Shown: positions 1 through 7,472, counted from the first letter of the stretch. The stretch is 8,441 nucleotides of DNA from an uncultured Litorivicinus sp. (GCA_938091715.1 CALKMT010000072.1:1-8441); one strand, 5' to 3'. Notes: generated by a model not told the origin, from the sequence alone. Translations and numbers: made by a program.

Positions 1-1708
1 CGACGTGCGGGCCCAGAATCCGGCGCAGGGCCTCGTGCAATAAATGGGTGGCCGAGTGGTTCAGGGCCGTGGCTTGGCGACGTGCGCCCATGACCCGCGC
101 CTGAAGCGTCATACCCTGAGTCAACGAACCCTCGGTGACCCGGCCAATGTGCAAGTGGTGCCGGCCGTTTTTACGGCAGTCCACAATGTCCACCACCACG
201 CCCTGGCCCACCAGTTGGCCGTAGTCACCGACCTGACCGCCGGACTCGGCATAAAAGCTGGTCTGGTTCAAAATTACCCCGACCTCGGTCCCGGCGGTGG
301 CGCCTTGAACCAAGTTTTGCTCGACCGCGACCCCCAACACCTGGGCCGTCACGTCCAGCTCGGCATAGCCCATAAACTCGGTGGTACCGGGCACGTCCAA
401 GGTCAGGTCGCCGGCAAACCCGCCGGAAGAGCGGGATTGAGCCCGCTGGCGCTCCATGGCCTGCTCGAACCCAGGCATGTCCAATTCCAGGTCACGCTCC
501 CGGGCGATGTCCGCGGTCAAATCGACAGGGAATCCGTGGGTGTCGTACAGCCGGAAGATCACATCCCCGGGCAAGGTCGAGTCGCCGAGCGCCGCAATGG
601 CGTCCTCGAGCACCCGCATACCTGCGTCCAGCGTGCGGATGAACTGCTCTTCTTCGTTTAATAGGACGCGTTCAACTTCGCCCTGCTTGGCGACCAACTC
701 GGGGTAGGCCTGTCCCATTTGCTGGACCAACTCGCCAACCATTTTGTGGAAAAACGTGCCCTGGGCGCCCAGCTTATTGCCGTGACGCACAGCGCGACGG
801 ATGATCCGGCGCAAGACATAACCGCGCCCCTCGTTCGAGGGCAACACGCCATCAACGATCATAAAAGCGCAGGAACGGATGTGGTCCGCCAACACCTGCA
901 GGCTATGGCTTTCCGCCAACTCCGTGCCGGTCACCTGGCGGGCCGAGGCCAGCAAGGCCTGGAACAAGTCGATCTCGTAGTTTGAATGCACGCCCTGCAT
1001 GACCGCGGCAATACGCTCCAAGCCCATGCCGGTATCGATGCTGGGATTGGGCAGCGGCGTGCGAGATCCGTCGGCTGCCTGCTCAAACTGCATAAACACT
1101 AGGTTCCAGATCTCGATGTAACGATCCAGATCGTCGTCCTTCGAGCCCGGCGGTCCACCGGGAACGTCCGGGCCGTGGTCGTAAAAGATTTCCGAACAGG
1201 GTCCGCAGGGGCCGGTGTCGCCCATCATCCAAAAGTTGTCTTTGTCGCCCAATCGGCTGAAGCGCTCGGCGCTCACGCCCATCTCGTTAAGCCAGATGTC
1301 CTCGGCTTCCTGGTCGCCCTCGTGCACCGTGACCCACAGCCGCTCGGCGGGCAGGCCTAGGCGTTCTGTCAAGAACCGCCAAGCAAACTGGATCGCATCG
1401 CGCTTGAAGTAGTCCCCGAAACTGAAGTTGCCCAGCATCTCGAAGAAAGTATGGTGGCGGGCGGTGTAACCGACGTTTTCCAAGTCGTTGTGCTTACCGC
1501 CGGCACGGACGCAGCGCTGGCTGGTCGTGGCACGACGATAGGGGCGAGTCTCCGCGCCGGTAAAGGTGTCCTTGAACTGCACCATGCCAGCGTTGGTAAA
1601 CAGCAAGGTCGGGTCGTTGCCGGGCACCAGCGGGCTGGAAGGTAAAACCTCGTGCCCCTGCTCGCGGAAGTACTCCAAAAATGCGGTTCTGATTTCTGCA
1701 CTGGTCAT
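1..1708 (-). CDS. alaS: Alanyl-tRNA synthetase, N-terminal 569 residues (C-terminus outside window)
   Basis: AlaRS is a cytoplasmic class II synthetase that charges tRNA-Ala and hydrolyses mischarged Ser/Gly-tRNA-Ala. I translated the minus strand by hand; it is open with no stop or frameshift from the ATG at 1708 to the window edge. The protein starts MTSAEIRTAFLEYF. The class II catalytic core is at about residues 1-240: the GGKHNDLENVGYTARHH stretch near 70-86, GDTGPCGPCSEI at 163-174, and NPSIDTGMGLER at 221-232. A helical tRNA-recognition region follows to about 450. The editing domain has FYAESGGQ at 485-492 and the HSATH zinc/editing motif at 551-555 (H551, H555). E. coli AlaRS is 876 residues, so about 300 residues (rest of the editing site and the C-Ala domain) lie to the left. 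The start is supported by TTAGGA at 1725-1720, 11 bases upstream, and by the conserved N-terminus. It is transcribed divergently from galE. Confidence 0.97.
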   Translation of the reverse strand, partial: MTSAEIRTAFLEYFREQGHEVLPSSPLVPGNDPTLLFTNAGMVQFKDTFTGAETRPYRRATTSQRCVRAGGKHNDLENVGYTARHHTFFEMLGNFSFGDYFKRDAIQFAWRFLTERLGLPAERLWVTVHEGDQEAEDIWLNEMGVSAERFSRLGDKDNFWMMGDTGPCGPCSEIFYDHGPDVPGGPPGSKDDDLDRYIEIWNLVFMQFEQAADGSRTPLPNPSIDTGMGLERIAAVMQGVHSNYEIDLFQALLASARQVTGTELAESHSLQVLADHIRSCAFMIVDGVLPSNEGRGYVLRRIIRRAVRHGNKLGAQGTFFHKMVGELVQQMGQAYPELVAKQGEVERVLLNEEEQFIRTLDAGMRVLEDAIAALGDSTLPGDVIFRLYDTHGFPVDLTADIARERDLELDMPGFEQAMERQRAQSRSSGGFAGDLTLDVPGTTEFMGYAELDVTAQVLGVAVEQNLVQGATAGTEVGVILNQTSFYAESGGQVGDYGQLVGQGVVVDIVDCRKNGRHHLHIGRVTEGSLTQGMTLQARVMGARRQATALNHSATHLLHEALRRILGPHV

Positions 1709-1719
1709 GCGCGGTCGAT

Positions 1720-1725
1720 TCCTAA
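1720..1725 (-). promoter_or_regulatory. Ribosome binding site of alaS
   Basis: On the minus strand TTAGGA (1725 down to 1720) precedes the ATG at 1708 with an 11-base gap. The spacing is slightly long, but no better purine run lies closer, and the protein from this ATG begins as AlaRS family members do. Confidence 0.6.
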
Positions 1726-1825
1726 GAAAAAATGCGGCGCCATATTAGCAGGCCCGGTGCGGCTAAGCACCCGTCAAATGGCTGGTACCGGCGCGCACCA
1801 TTCGATACGCTGAGGCATCATTGAT

Positions 1826-1830
1826 AAGGA
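1826..1830 (+). promoter_or_regulatory. Ribosome binding site that sets the galE start
   Basis: AAGGA at 1826-1830 lies 8 bases before the ATG at 1839. This decides the start in favour of 1839 over an in-frame TTG at 1821, which would put the Shine-Dalgarno sequence inside the coding region. Confidence 0.85.
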
Positions 1831-1838
1831 ATTTCACG

Positions 1839-2855
1839 ATGAAGGTTTTGATCACCGGCGGCGCGGGTTATATCGGCACACATTGTTTGGTCGAGCTGAT
1901 GCAGGCAGGCCTGGTCCCGGTGGTGCTGGACAATCTGTGCAACGCCAGTCCTGACGCCCTGGCCCGAGTCGAGCAGATCACCGGCCAACAGCCGATCTTT
2001 ATCGAGGGCGACATTCGCGACCACCGGGCGCTGGAGTTGGCGTTTCAGGCCCATCGCCCCAGCGCGGTGCTGCACCTGGCCGGCTTAAAGTCGGTCGGCG
2101 AATCGGTCGACAAGCCCCTGGAATACTACGACAACAACGTGGTCGGCACGCTGCAACTGCTGCGGACCATGCGCGAGTTTGACTGCCATCGCATGGTGTT
2201 CAGCTCGTCTGCCACGGTGTACGGCGATCCGGCCACACTTCCCATTGCCGAAGATGCCCCGACCGGCGGCACCACCAATCCCTACGGCACCAGCAAATAC
2301 GTGATCGAACGGATTCTGCAGGACTGGGCGGCGGCCGATTCAGAGGCGCAAGTCATCGCACTGCGCTACTTCAACCCCGTCGGCGCCCACGCGTCAGGCT
2401 TGATTGGCGAGGATCCCCAGGGACTGCCCAACAACCTGATGCCCTTCATTCAACGCGTCGCCAGCGGTTCGCTAGAGCGGTTGAACATCTTTGGCGATGA
2501 CTACGACACCCCCGACGGCACTGGGGTGCGCGACTACCTGCACGTGGTCGACCTGGCCCAGGGCCACCTGGCCGCCCTGCAACGCATGGAGCAACCCGAG
2601 GCCGAGGGCTTCCACGCCGTCAATCTGGGTACCGGCAATGGCATCAGCGTCCTGCAGATGGTCAAAGCGTTCGAGGCCGCCAGTGGCCAAGCAGTGCCCT
2701 ACTCGATCGCGCCGCGCCGCCCCGGCGACATTGCCTCGTGCTTTGCCGACGCCCGTCATGCGCAGGAATTCTTGGGCTGGCAAGCCCGCCATACGCTGGA
2801 ATCCATGTGCAGCGACGCTTGGCGTTGGCAGCAGTTCGCTGAGAGCCGCACTTGA
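1839..2855 (+). CDS. galE: UDP-glucose 4-epimerase (GalE)
   Basis: GalE is a cytoplasmic NAD-dependent short-chain dehydrogenase/reductase that interconverts UDP-glucose and UDP-galactose, for the Leloir pathway and for galactose supply to surface polysaccharides. From the ATG at 1839 the protein is 338 residues, the same length as E. coli GalE. The NAD-binding glycine motif GGAGYIG is at residues 7-13. The catalytic residues fall at the E. coli numbers: S124 in FSSSATVYG, Y149 and K153 in NPYGTSKY. Later substrate-binding stretches include YFNPVGAH (177-184), GTGVRDYLHVVDLA (227-240) and APRRPGDIASCFAD (291-304). The gate position equivalent to E. coli Y299 and human C307 is C301, which suggests that UDP-GlcNAc/GalNAc may also be substrates (inference). 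No other gal gene is visible, so a role in envelope polysaccharide is as likely as galactose catabolism. The stop codon overlaps the start of the downstream regulator. Confidence 0.96.
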   Translation: MKVLITGGAGYIGTHCLVELMQAGLVPVVLDNLCNASPDALARVEQITGQQPIFIEGDIRDHRALELAFQAHRPSAVLHLAGLKSVGESVDKPLEYYDNNVVGTLQLLRTMREFDCHRMVFSSSATVYGDPATLPIAEDAPTGGTTNPYGTSKYVIERILQDWAAADSEAQVIALRYFNPVGAHASGLIGEDPQGLPNNLMPFIQRVASGSLERLNIFGDDYDTPDGTGVRDYLHVVDLAQGHLAALQRMEQPEAEGFHAVNLGTGNGISVLQMVKAFEAASGQAVPYSIAPRRPGDIASCFADARHAQEFLGWQARHTLESMCSDAWRWQQFAESRT

Positions 2856-3769
2856 GCGCCTATCAGGACTTAATTGAACTGGTCGATGCCCTAAAAAGCA
2901 TCGCCGAACCGACTCGCCTGCGACTGGTTCGATTACTGATTCAAGGCGAGCTTACGGTCAGCGAATTGGTCCGCATCCTGAGCCAGTCCCAGCCCCGGGT
3001 CTCGCGCCACCTAAAATTGCTATGTGACGCTGGCGTGCTAGAACGGTTTCGCGAGCAACACCATGTGTATTATCGCGTGCCACTGGATGGCACTGGGCAT
3101 CAATTAGCCGCGGCCCTGGCTCGGTTTTTCCCAGAGTCGGACAACGAGTTGCTGATGGATCAGCAACGCTTGAATGATGTCCGCGAGGCCCGGGCCAAAC
3201 TGTCCGAGGACTACGTCGAGGAAGAGGCCCCGGAATGGCGCCGGTTACACGAATTGCACGGTGACGAGGCGGCCTTTGCCGCGGCCGTCATTCATGAGAT
3301 GACCCAGGAACCCCTGGGTGAATTACTGGACATCGCCACCGGCACCGGCCGAATGCTGTCGATTTTAGGGCCCCATTGCACGCGAGGCACCGGCATCGAC
3401 CTGAGTCGGAAAATGGTCAACGTCGCGCGCACGCAATTGTCGACCCTGGGACTGTCGCACTGCACCGTGCGTCAGGACGACATGTATCAAATGCGCTTCG
3501 CCGACAACAGTTTTGACACCGTCACCATTGACCAAGTCTTGTACCTGGCCGATCAGCCCGAGGCCGTGGTGGCCGAGGCGGCGCGGGTGTTGGGACCGGG
3601 GGGACGCCTGATGATTGTGGCCTTTACCGGCGAGGGCCAGGATCAGCCGCTGGGCATTGCGCCTGCCAGCATCGACGCCTGGTGTCGCTCCGCTGGGCTG
3701 ACTCTTGATCACCACGTCGAATTGCCAGGCCAATCCGCTGACATCACCCTGGTGGTAGCGCGCTCATAG
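2852..3769 (+). CDS. ArsR-family regulator fused to a SAM-dependent methyltransferase-like domain
   Basis: This 305-residue protein has two parts. Residues about 8-90 are an ArsR/SmtB winged helix: DALKSIAEPTRLRLVRLL, then TVSELVRIL, the recognition helix QPRVSRHLKLLCDAGVL (47-63) and the wing ending HHVYYRVPL. The metal-binding CxC usually found in helix 3 of ArsR/SmtB metal sensors is absent (GELTVSELV instead), so metal sensing is unlikely. After a charged linker (about 100-150), residues 155-260 form a class I methyltransferase fold: motif I LLDIATGTGRM (158-168), acidic D183 in GIDLSRKM, DDMYQMRFADNSFD (209-222) and the post-motif helix VLGPGGRL (246-253). The family is typical of regulators next to methionine-cycle genes; sensing of SAM or SAH by the second domain is inferred. 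The start is TTG at 2852, overlapping the galE stop as TTGA, with only weak GAGAG (2841-2845) as ribosome site, so translational coupling to galE is likely. The likely target is the adjacent metH-metF pair. Confidence 0.9.
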   Translation: MSAYQDLIELVDALKSIAEPTRLRLVRLLIQGELTVSELVRILSQSQPRVSRHLKLLCDAGVLERFREQHHVYYRVPLDGTGHQLAAALARFFPESDNELLMDQQRLNDVREARAKLSEDYVEEEAPEWRRLHELHGDEAAFAAAVIHEMTQEPLGELLDIATGTGRMLSILGPHCTRGTGIDLSRKMVNVARTQLSTLGLSHCTVRQDDMYQMRFADNSFDTVTIDQVLYLADQPEAVVAEAARVLGPGGRLMIVAFTGEGQDQPLGIAPASIDAWCRSAGLTLDHHVELPGQSADITLVVARS

Positions 3770-3787
3770 AACTAAAGTGAATAACGA

Positions 3788-3815
3788 TTCAACAATATAA
3801 AGGTTTCTTTATATT
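3788..3815 (+). promoter_or_regulatory. Candidate metH-metF promoter
   Basis: TTCAAC at 3788-3793 is a poor -35 (3 of 6 matches) and TATATT at 3810-3815 is a good -10 (5 of 6), separated by 16 bases. Initiation would fall near 3822, giving a leader of about 40 bases to the metH ATG. The -10 lies inside the right arm of the palindrome, as expected if a repressor bound there blocked transcription. This is motif matching only; the real start could differ. Confidence 0.4.
3794..3815. promoter_or_regulatory. Perfect 9+9 palindrome, probable operator for the adjacent ArsR-type regulator
   Basis: AATATAAAG (3794-3802) and its exact complement CTTTATATT (3807-3815) are separated by GTTT. The AT-rich arms stand out strongly against the surrounding GC-rich sequence. 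Size and symmetry fit a dimeric winged-helix protein, and the site lies between the ArsR-type gene and metH, over the only reasonable -10 element. I found no second copy in the alaS/galE or metH/metF gaps. The 8-base palindrome ATTCGAAT (3813-3820) overlaps the right arm. Binding by the neighbouring regulator is inferred from position. Confidence 0.7.
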
Positions 3816-3831
3816 CGAATTGCCTCTAGTC

Positions 3832-3855
3832 TTTTCAGGGTAACTTCCCTGAGAA
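3832..3855 (+). promoter_or_regulatory. Leader hairpin just upstream of the metH start
   Basis: TTTTCAGGG (3832-3840) pairs with CCCTGAGAA (3847-3855), giving nine pairs including one U-G, around a six-base loop TAACTT. It ends 6 bases before the metH ATG. The only Shine-Dalgarno-like bases for metH (TGAGA, 3850-3854) are inside the right arm, so the folded RNA would hide them. No U-run follows it, so it is not an intrinsic terminator. It does not resemble the SAH or SAM-II riboswitch cores as I know them. A translational role is inference. Confidence 0.5.
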
Positions 3856-3861
3856 CGACGG

Positions 3862-6800
3862 ATGACACTCAAAACACTGCTTCAAAACCGCATGGTATTC
3901 CTCGACGGAGCGATGGGAACCATGATTCAGAGCCACCAATTTAGTGAATCTGATTTTCGCGGCACCCAATTCGCGGACTGGTCCTGCGACTTGCAAGGCA
4001 ATAATGATCTGCTGACCCTGACCCAACCGGACAGCATCCGCGACATCCACTTGGCCTATTTGCGGGCCGGTGCGGACATCGTTGAAACCAACACCTTTAA
4101 CTCAAACGCGCCCTCAATGGCCGACTATGACATGCAGGACTGGGTCACCGAGCTGAACGAGCAAGGCGCGCGATTAGCTCGTCAGGCCGCGGATCAGGTG
4201 GCCAAAGAGCAAAACCGGCCCTGCTACGTCGCCGGAGTCCTCGGCCCCACCAACCGCACCGCCAGCATCAGCCCTGACGTGAACGACCCCGGCTTTCGGG
4301 GCATTTATTTCGACGCGTTGGTCGAGACCTACGAACAAGCCACCCACGCCCTGATTCGTGGCGGCGCCGATGTGATCATGGTTGAAACCATTTTCGACAC
4401 CCTGAACTGCAAAGCCGCCTTATTTGCCATCGACCGAGTGAGCGAGTCCCTAGGCCGCACCCTGGACATCATGATTTCAGGCACGATCACCGACGGCAGT
4501 GGCCGCACCCTGTCGGGCCAGACCGTCGAGGCATTTGTTAATTCGGTGCGTCACGCGCATCCGATCAGCATCGGCTTGAACTGTGCCCTAGGCGCCGCCG
4601 AGCTGCGTCCATGGCTGCAGGAGTTGGCCGGCTGCTGTGAGTTTCCCATCAGCGTTCACCCCAACGCGGGCCTGCCCAATCAGTTCGGCGAGTATGACCA
4701 AACGGCTCAAGAGATGGTCGACATTGTGGAGTCCTTTGCACAAGCCGGTTGGATCAACATTGTGGGCGGTTGCTGTGGCACCACCCCGGCTCATATTCAG
4801 GCATTGCATGAGCGCCTGACCCAGGCTCCTGTGCGAGATCCTCAACCGCTGACACCGGCCTTACGCTTGTCTGGGCTGGAACCAATGACCCAGCGACCCG
4901 AGGATCTGTTCGTCAACGTCGGCGAGCGCACCAACGTCACAGGCTCCGCCCGCTTTAAAAAACTGATTCTGGCCGAGGACTATGACACGGCCTTGCAAGT
5001 GGCCCTGCAACAGGTCGAAAACGGCGCGCAAATTATCGACATCAACATGGATGAGGGCATGCTCGACGCCGAGGCGGCGATGCAGCGATTTTTGAATCTG
5101 TTGGCCGCCGAGCCGGACATTTCTCGAGTACCGATCATGATCGACAGCTCGAAGTGGCCGGTGATCGAGGCAGGACTCAAATGTGTCCAGGGCAAGGCCG
5201 TGGTCAACTCGATCAGCCTAAAAGAAGGCGAAAGCGCGTTTCTAGCCCAGGCGCGATTGTTGCGACGCTATGGCGCAGCCTGCGTGGTGATGGCGTTTGA
5301 CGAGACCGGTCAGGCGGACACCCGCCAGCGCAAAGTCGAGATCTGTCAGCGCGCTTATGCTCTGTTGACCGAGCAGGTCGGCATGGATCCCAACGACATC
5401 ATTTTTGACCCCAATATTTTTGCCGTCGCCACGGGCATCGCCGAGCATGACCGGTATGCCCTGGACTTTATCGAGGCCACCGCCGAGATCAAAGCCACCT
5501 GCCCCGGCGCGCGTATCTCCGGTGGCGTTAGCAACGTGTCCTTTAGCTTTCGCGGCAACAATCCCGTGCGCGAGGCCATGCACAGCGTGTTTTTGTATCA
5601 CGCGATTCAACATGGCATGGACATGGGCATCGTGAACGCCGGCATGCTGTCGATCTATGACGATTTGGACCCGGAGCTGCGCACGTTGGTCGAGGACGTC
5701 ATCCTAAACCGTCGGCCCGACGCTACGGAGCGCCTGGTGGATGCGGCCCCCAGATACGCCGACAGCGGACCCGCCGCCGAGGCCGAGACACAAGCCTGGC
5801 GCGAGTGGTCGGTGGAAGAGCGCCTGTCCTACGCACTGGTCAAGGGCATCGACGCCCATGTGCTCGAGGACGTGGAACAGGCTCGACTCGCCGCCGACCG
5901 ACCTTTGTCTGTGATCGAGGGGCCCTTGATGGCCGGCATGAATCAGGTCGGCGACCTATTTGGCGCCGGCAAGATGTTTTTGCCCCAGGTGGTCAAATCC
6001 GCTCGGGTCATGAAAAAGGCCGTCGCACACCTTATTCCCTTTATCGAGGCCGCCTCGGATGGACGTCAGCAAAGCGCCGGCAAGATTGTCATGGCCACCG
6101 TCAAAGGCGACGTGCATGACATCGGCAAAAACATCGTCGGCGTGGTCCTGCAATGCAATAACTTCGAGGTAATTGACCTCGGCGTCATGGTCAACGCCGA
6201 GCGTATTCTGGATACCGCCCAAGCCGAGTCAGCGGACATTATTGGGCTGTCCGGGCTAATCACTCCAAGCCTGGACGAGATGGTCCATGTGGCGCGGGAA
6301 ATGCAACGCCGCGGCATGAACATCCCCTTGATGATCGGCGGCGCCACCACCAGCCCCGCCCATACCGCGGTCAAGATCGACCCCGCCTATGAAAACACCG
6401 TGGTGTACGTCAAGGATGCCAGCCGAGCGGTCGGCGTGGCGCAACGCTTGCTGGGCCAGCACCGGGATAGCTATGCCTGTGAAATCGCCACGGCCCATGA
6501 CAAAAAACGCCGCGCCCATGCTGGCCGCCATCAGGTGAAATTGCTCGAGTTTGAAGACGCCCAAGCCAATCGATTTCAGGCCGACTTCCAGCACAAACCC
6601 AAACCGGCCTTTGTGGGGGAACAGATCGTCCAGCCCAGCCTAGAGGATCTAGAGCCGTTTATTGATTGGATGCCCTTTTTCAACGCATGGGAATTCAGTG
6701 GTCGTTATCCGGACCTATTAAACGATCCGGTCAAAGGGGTCGAGGCGCGCAAGCTATTTGCCGATGCCCAAGCGATGCTGACCCAGCTAAAAGCCGAGCA

Positions 6801-7470
6801 ATGGCTGACCCCCAAGGGCATCGTCGGAATTTGGCCGGCCCAGCGTGAGGGGGAATCCCTGACGGTTAACGGCCAACGCATCCCCTGTTTACGACAACAA
6901 AAACAAATGGCGGACGGCATTCCGAATCTGTCGTTGGTCGACTTTGTCGATACCGAGGACGACTTTGTCGGCGGCTTTGCGGTCACCGCAGGATTTGGCA
7001 TCGATGAGCCGGTGGCCGCCTTTGAGGCCGATCATGACGACTATTCCAGCATCATGCTAAAGGCCCTGGCGGACCGATTTGCCGAAGCCTTTGCCGAATG
7101 GGCTCATCACAAAATTCGCCGAGAGTTATGGGGCTATGCGCCCGACGAGGCACTGTCCAACGAGCGTTTGATTCGCGAAGACTATCAGGGCATTCGTCCC
7201 GCTCCCGGCTATCCCGCCTGTCCGGATCACCGTCAAAAGCAGGCCCTATGGGCGCTGCTGGACGTCGAGAACCAAGTCGGCATCACCCTAACTGAATCCC
7301 TGGCCATGTGGCCGACCGCCTCGGTCAGTGGTTTTTATTTCGCCCACCCCGACGCTCGCTATTTCCAGTTGGGCAAAGTCGGACCCGACCAGATCGATCA
7401 GTACAGCCAACTGCGCAACGAAAGCATCGATGAAAACGAACGCTGGCTGGCGCCGGTTCTAGGATATTAA
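3862..7470 (+). CDS. metH: Cobalamin-dependent methionine synthase
   Basis: MetH transfers the methyl group of 5-methyl-tetrahydrofolate through methylcobalamin to homocysteine, giving methionine; it is cytoplasmic. All four modules are present in 1202 residues (E. coli 1227). The homocysteine domain, about 1-325, has DGAMGTMIQ near the start and zinc ligands C241 (GLNCALG) and C304/C305 (GGCCGTTP). The folate domain, about 345-610, has NVGERTNVTGSARFKK, DINMDEGMLDAEAAM and GGVSNVSFSFRGNNPVREA. The cobalamin cap and Rossmann domains, about 640-880, have the axial ligand H752 in DVHDIGKNIVG, then GLSGLITPSLDEM and GGATTSPAHTAVKI. The SAM reactivation domain, about 900-1202, has DWMPFFNAWEFSGRYP and RPAPGYPACPDH (1112-1123). 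It is shorter than the E. coli protein mainly through a compact segment around 995-1030. The ATG at 3862 is chosen because the family N-terminus begins there; its ribosome site is weak. Likely under the upstream operator and cotranscribed with metF. Confidence 0.99.
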   Translation: MTLKTLLQNRMVFLDGAMGTMIQSHQFSESDFRGTQFADWSCDLQGNNDLLTLTQPDSIRDIHLAYLRAGADIVETNTFNSNAPSMADYDMQDWVTELNEQGARLARQAADQVAKEQNRPCYVAGVLGPTNRTASISPDVNDPGFRGIYFDALVETYEQATHALIRGGADVIMVETIFDTLNCKAALFAIDRVSESLGRTLDIMISGTITDGSGRTLSGQTVEAFVNSVRHAHPISIGLNCALGAAELRPWLQELAGCCEFPISVHPNAGLPNQFGEYDQTAQEMVDIVESFAQAGWINIVGGCCGTTPAHIQALHERLTQAPVRDPQPLTPALRLSGLEPMTQRPEDLFVNVGERTNVTGSARFKKLILAEDYDTALQVALQQVENGAQIIDINMDEGMLDAEAAMQRFLNLLAAEPDISRVPIMIDSSKWPVIEAGLKCVQGKAVVNSISLKEGESAFLAQARLLRRYGAACVVMAFDETGQADTRQRKVEICQRAYALLTEQVGMDPNDIIFDPNIFAVATGIAEHDRYALDFIEATAEIKATCPGARISGGVSNVSFSFRGNNPVREAMHSVFLYHAIQHGMDMGIVNAGMLSIYDDLDPELRTLVEDVILNRRPDATERLVDAAPRYADSGPAAEAETQAWREWSVEERLSYALVKGIDAHVLEDVEQARLAADRPLSVIEGPLMAGMNQVGDLFGAGKMFLPQVVKSARVMKKAVAHLIPFIEAASDGRQQSAGKIVMATVKGDVHDIGKNIVGVVLQCNNFEVIDLGVMVNAERILDTAQAESADIIGLSGLITPSLDEMVHVAREMQRRGMNIPLMIGGATTSPAHTAVKIDPAYENTVVYVKDASRAVGVAQRLLGQHRDSYACEIATAHDKKRRAHAGRHQVKLLEFEDAQANRFQADFQHKPKPAFVGEQIVQPSLEDLEPFIDWMPFFNAWEFSGRYPDLLNDPVKGVEARKLFADAQAMLTQLKAEQWLTPKGIVGIWPAQREGESLTVNGQRIPCLRQQKQMADGIPNLSLVDFVDTEDDFVGGFAVTAGFGIDEPVAAFEADHDDYSSIMLKALADRFAEAFAEWAHHKIRRELWGYAPDEALSNERLIREDYQGIRPAPGYPACPDHRQKQALWALLDVENQVGITLTESLAMWPTASVSGFYFAHPDARYFQLGKVGPDQIDQYSQLRNESIDENERWLAPVLGY

Positions 7471-7472
7471 AC

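Larger units (their letters stand above)
1709..1838. promoter_or_regulatory. Divergent alaS/galE intergenic region
   Basis: These 130 bases must hold both promoters. For alaS (minus strand) the best candidate is an extended -10, TGC followed by TAATAT (TAATAT at 1747-1742), which would give a leader of about 25-30 bases. A good -35-like TTGACG at 1777-1772 sits 24 bases upstream of it, too far for a standard sigma-70 pair. A small inverted repeat, GGTGC at 1756-1760 and GCACC at 1767-1771, lies between them and could be a regulator site or chance. For galE I see no convincing -35/-10 pair. Assignments here are weak inference from motif matching. Confidence 0.35.

Noticed and set aside
44..661. 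205-codon open frame on the plus strand
   Set aside because: It lies wholly antisense to alaS, whose minus-strand frame gives a clear AlaRS sequence. The translation has no recognisable domain, and long shadow frames are expected at this G+C content.
1756..1771. GGTGC/GCACC inverted repeat as a terminator or strong operator
   Set aside because: Only five pairs with no following U-run; likely chance in GC-rich DNA, so it is mentioned only within the intergenic entry.
1821..1838. Upstream in-frame TTG start for galE (adds MIRNFT)
   Set aside because: The AAGGA ribosome site would lie within the coding region, and family members begin at the MKVLITGGAG methionine. The ATG at 1839 gives the standard 338 residues.
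3832..3855. Intrinsic terminator after the regulator gene
   Set aside because: The stem is short and is followed by GACGG and the metH start, with no U-run; the T-rich bases are in the 5' arm.
3816..3861. SAH or SAM riboswitch in front of metH
   Set aside because: The leader is too short, and I see neither the conserved SAH riboswitch core nor a SAM-II type pseudoknot; only a simple hairpin is present.
5242..5613. 123-codon minus-strand frame inside metH, and similar frames across metH and metF
   Set aside because: These are antisense shadows of strongly conserved enzymes, with no domain, no ribosome site and no gap in the host gene.
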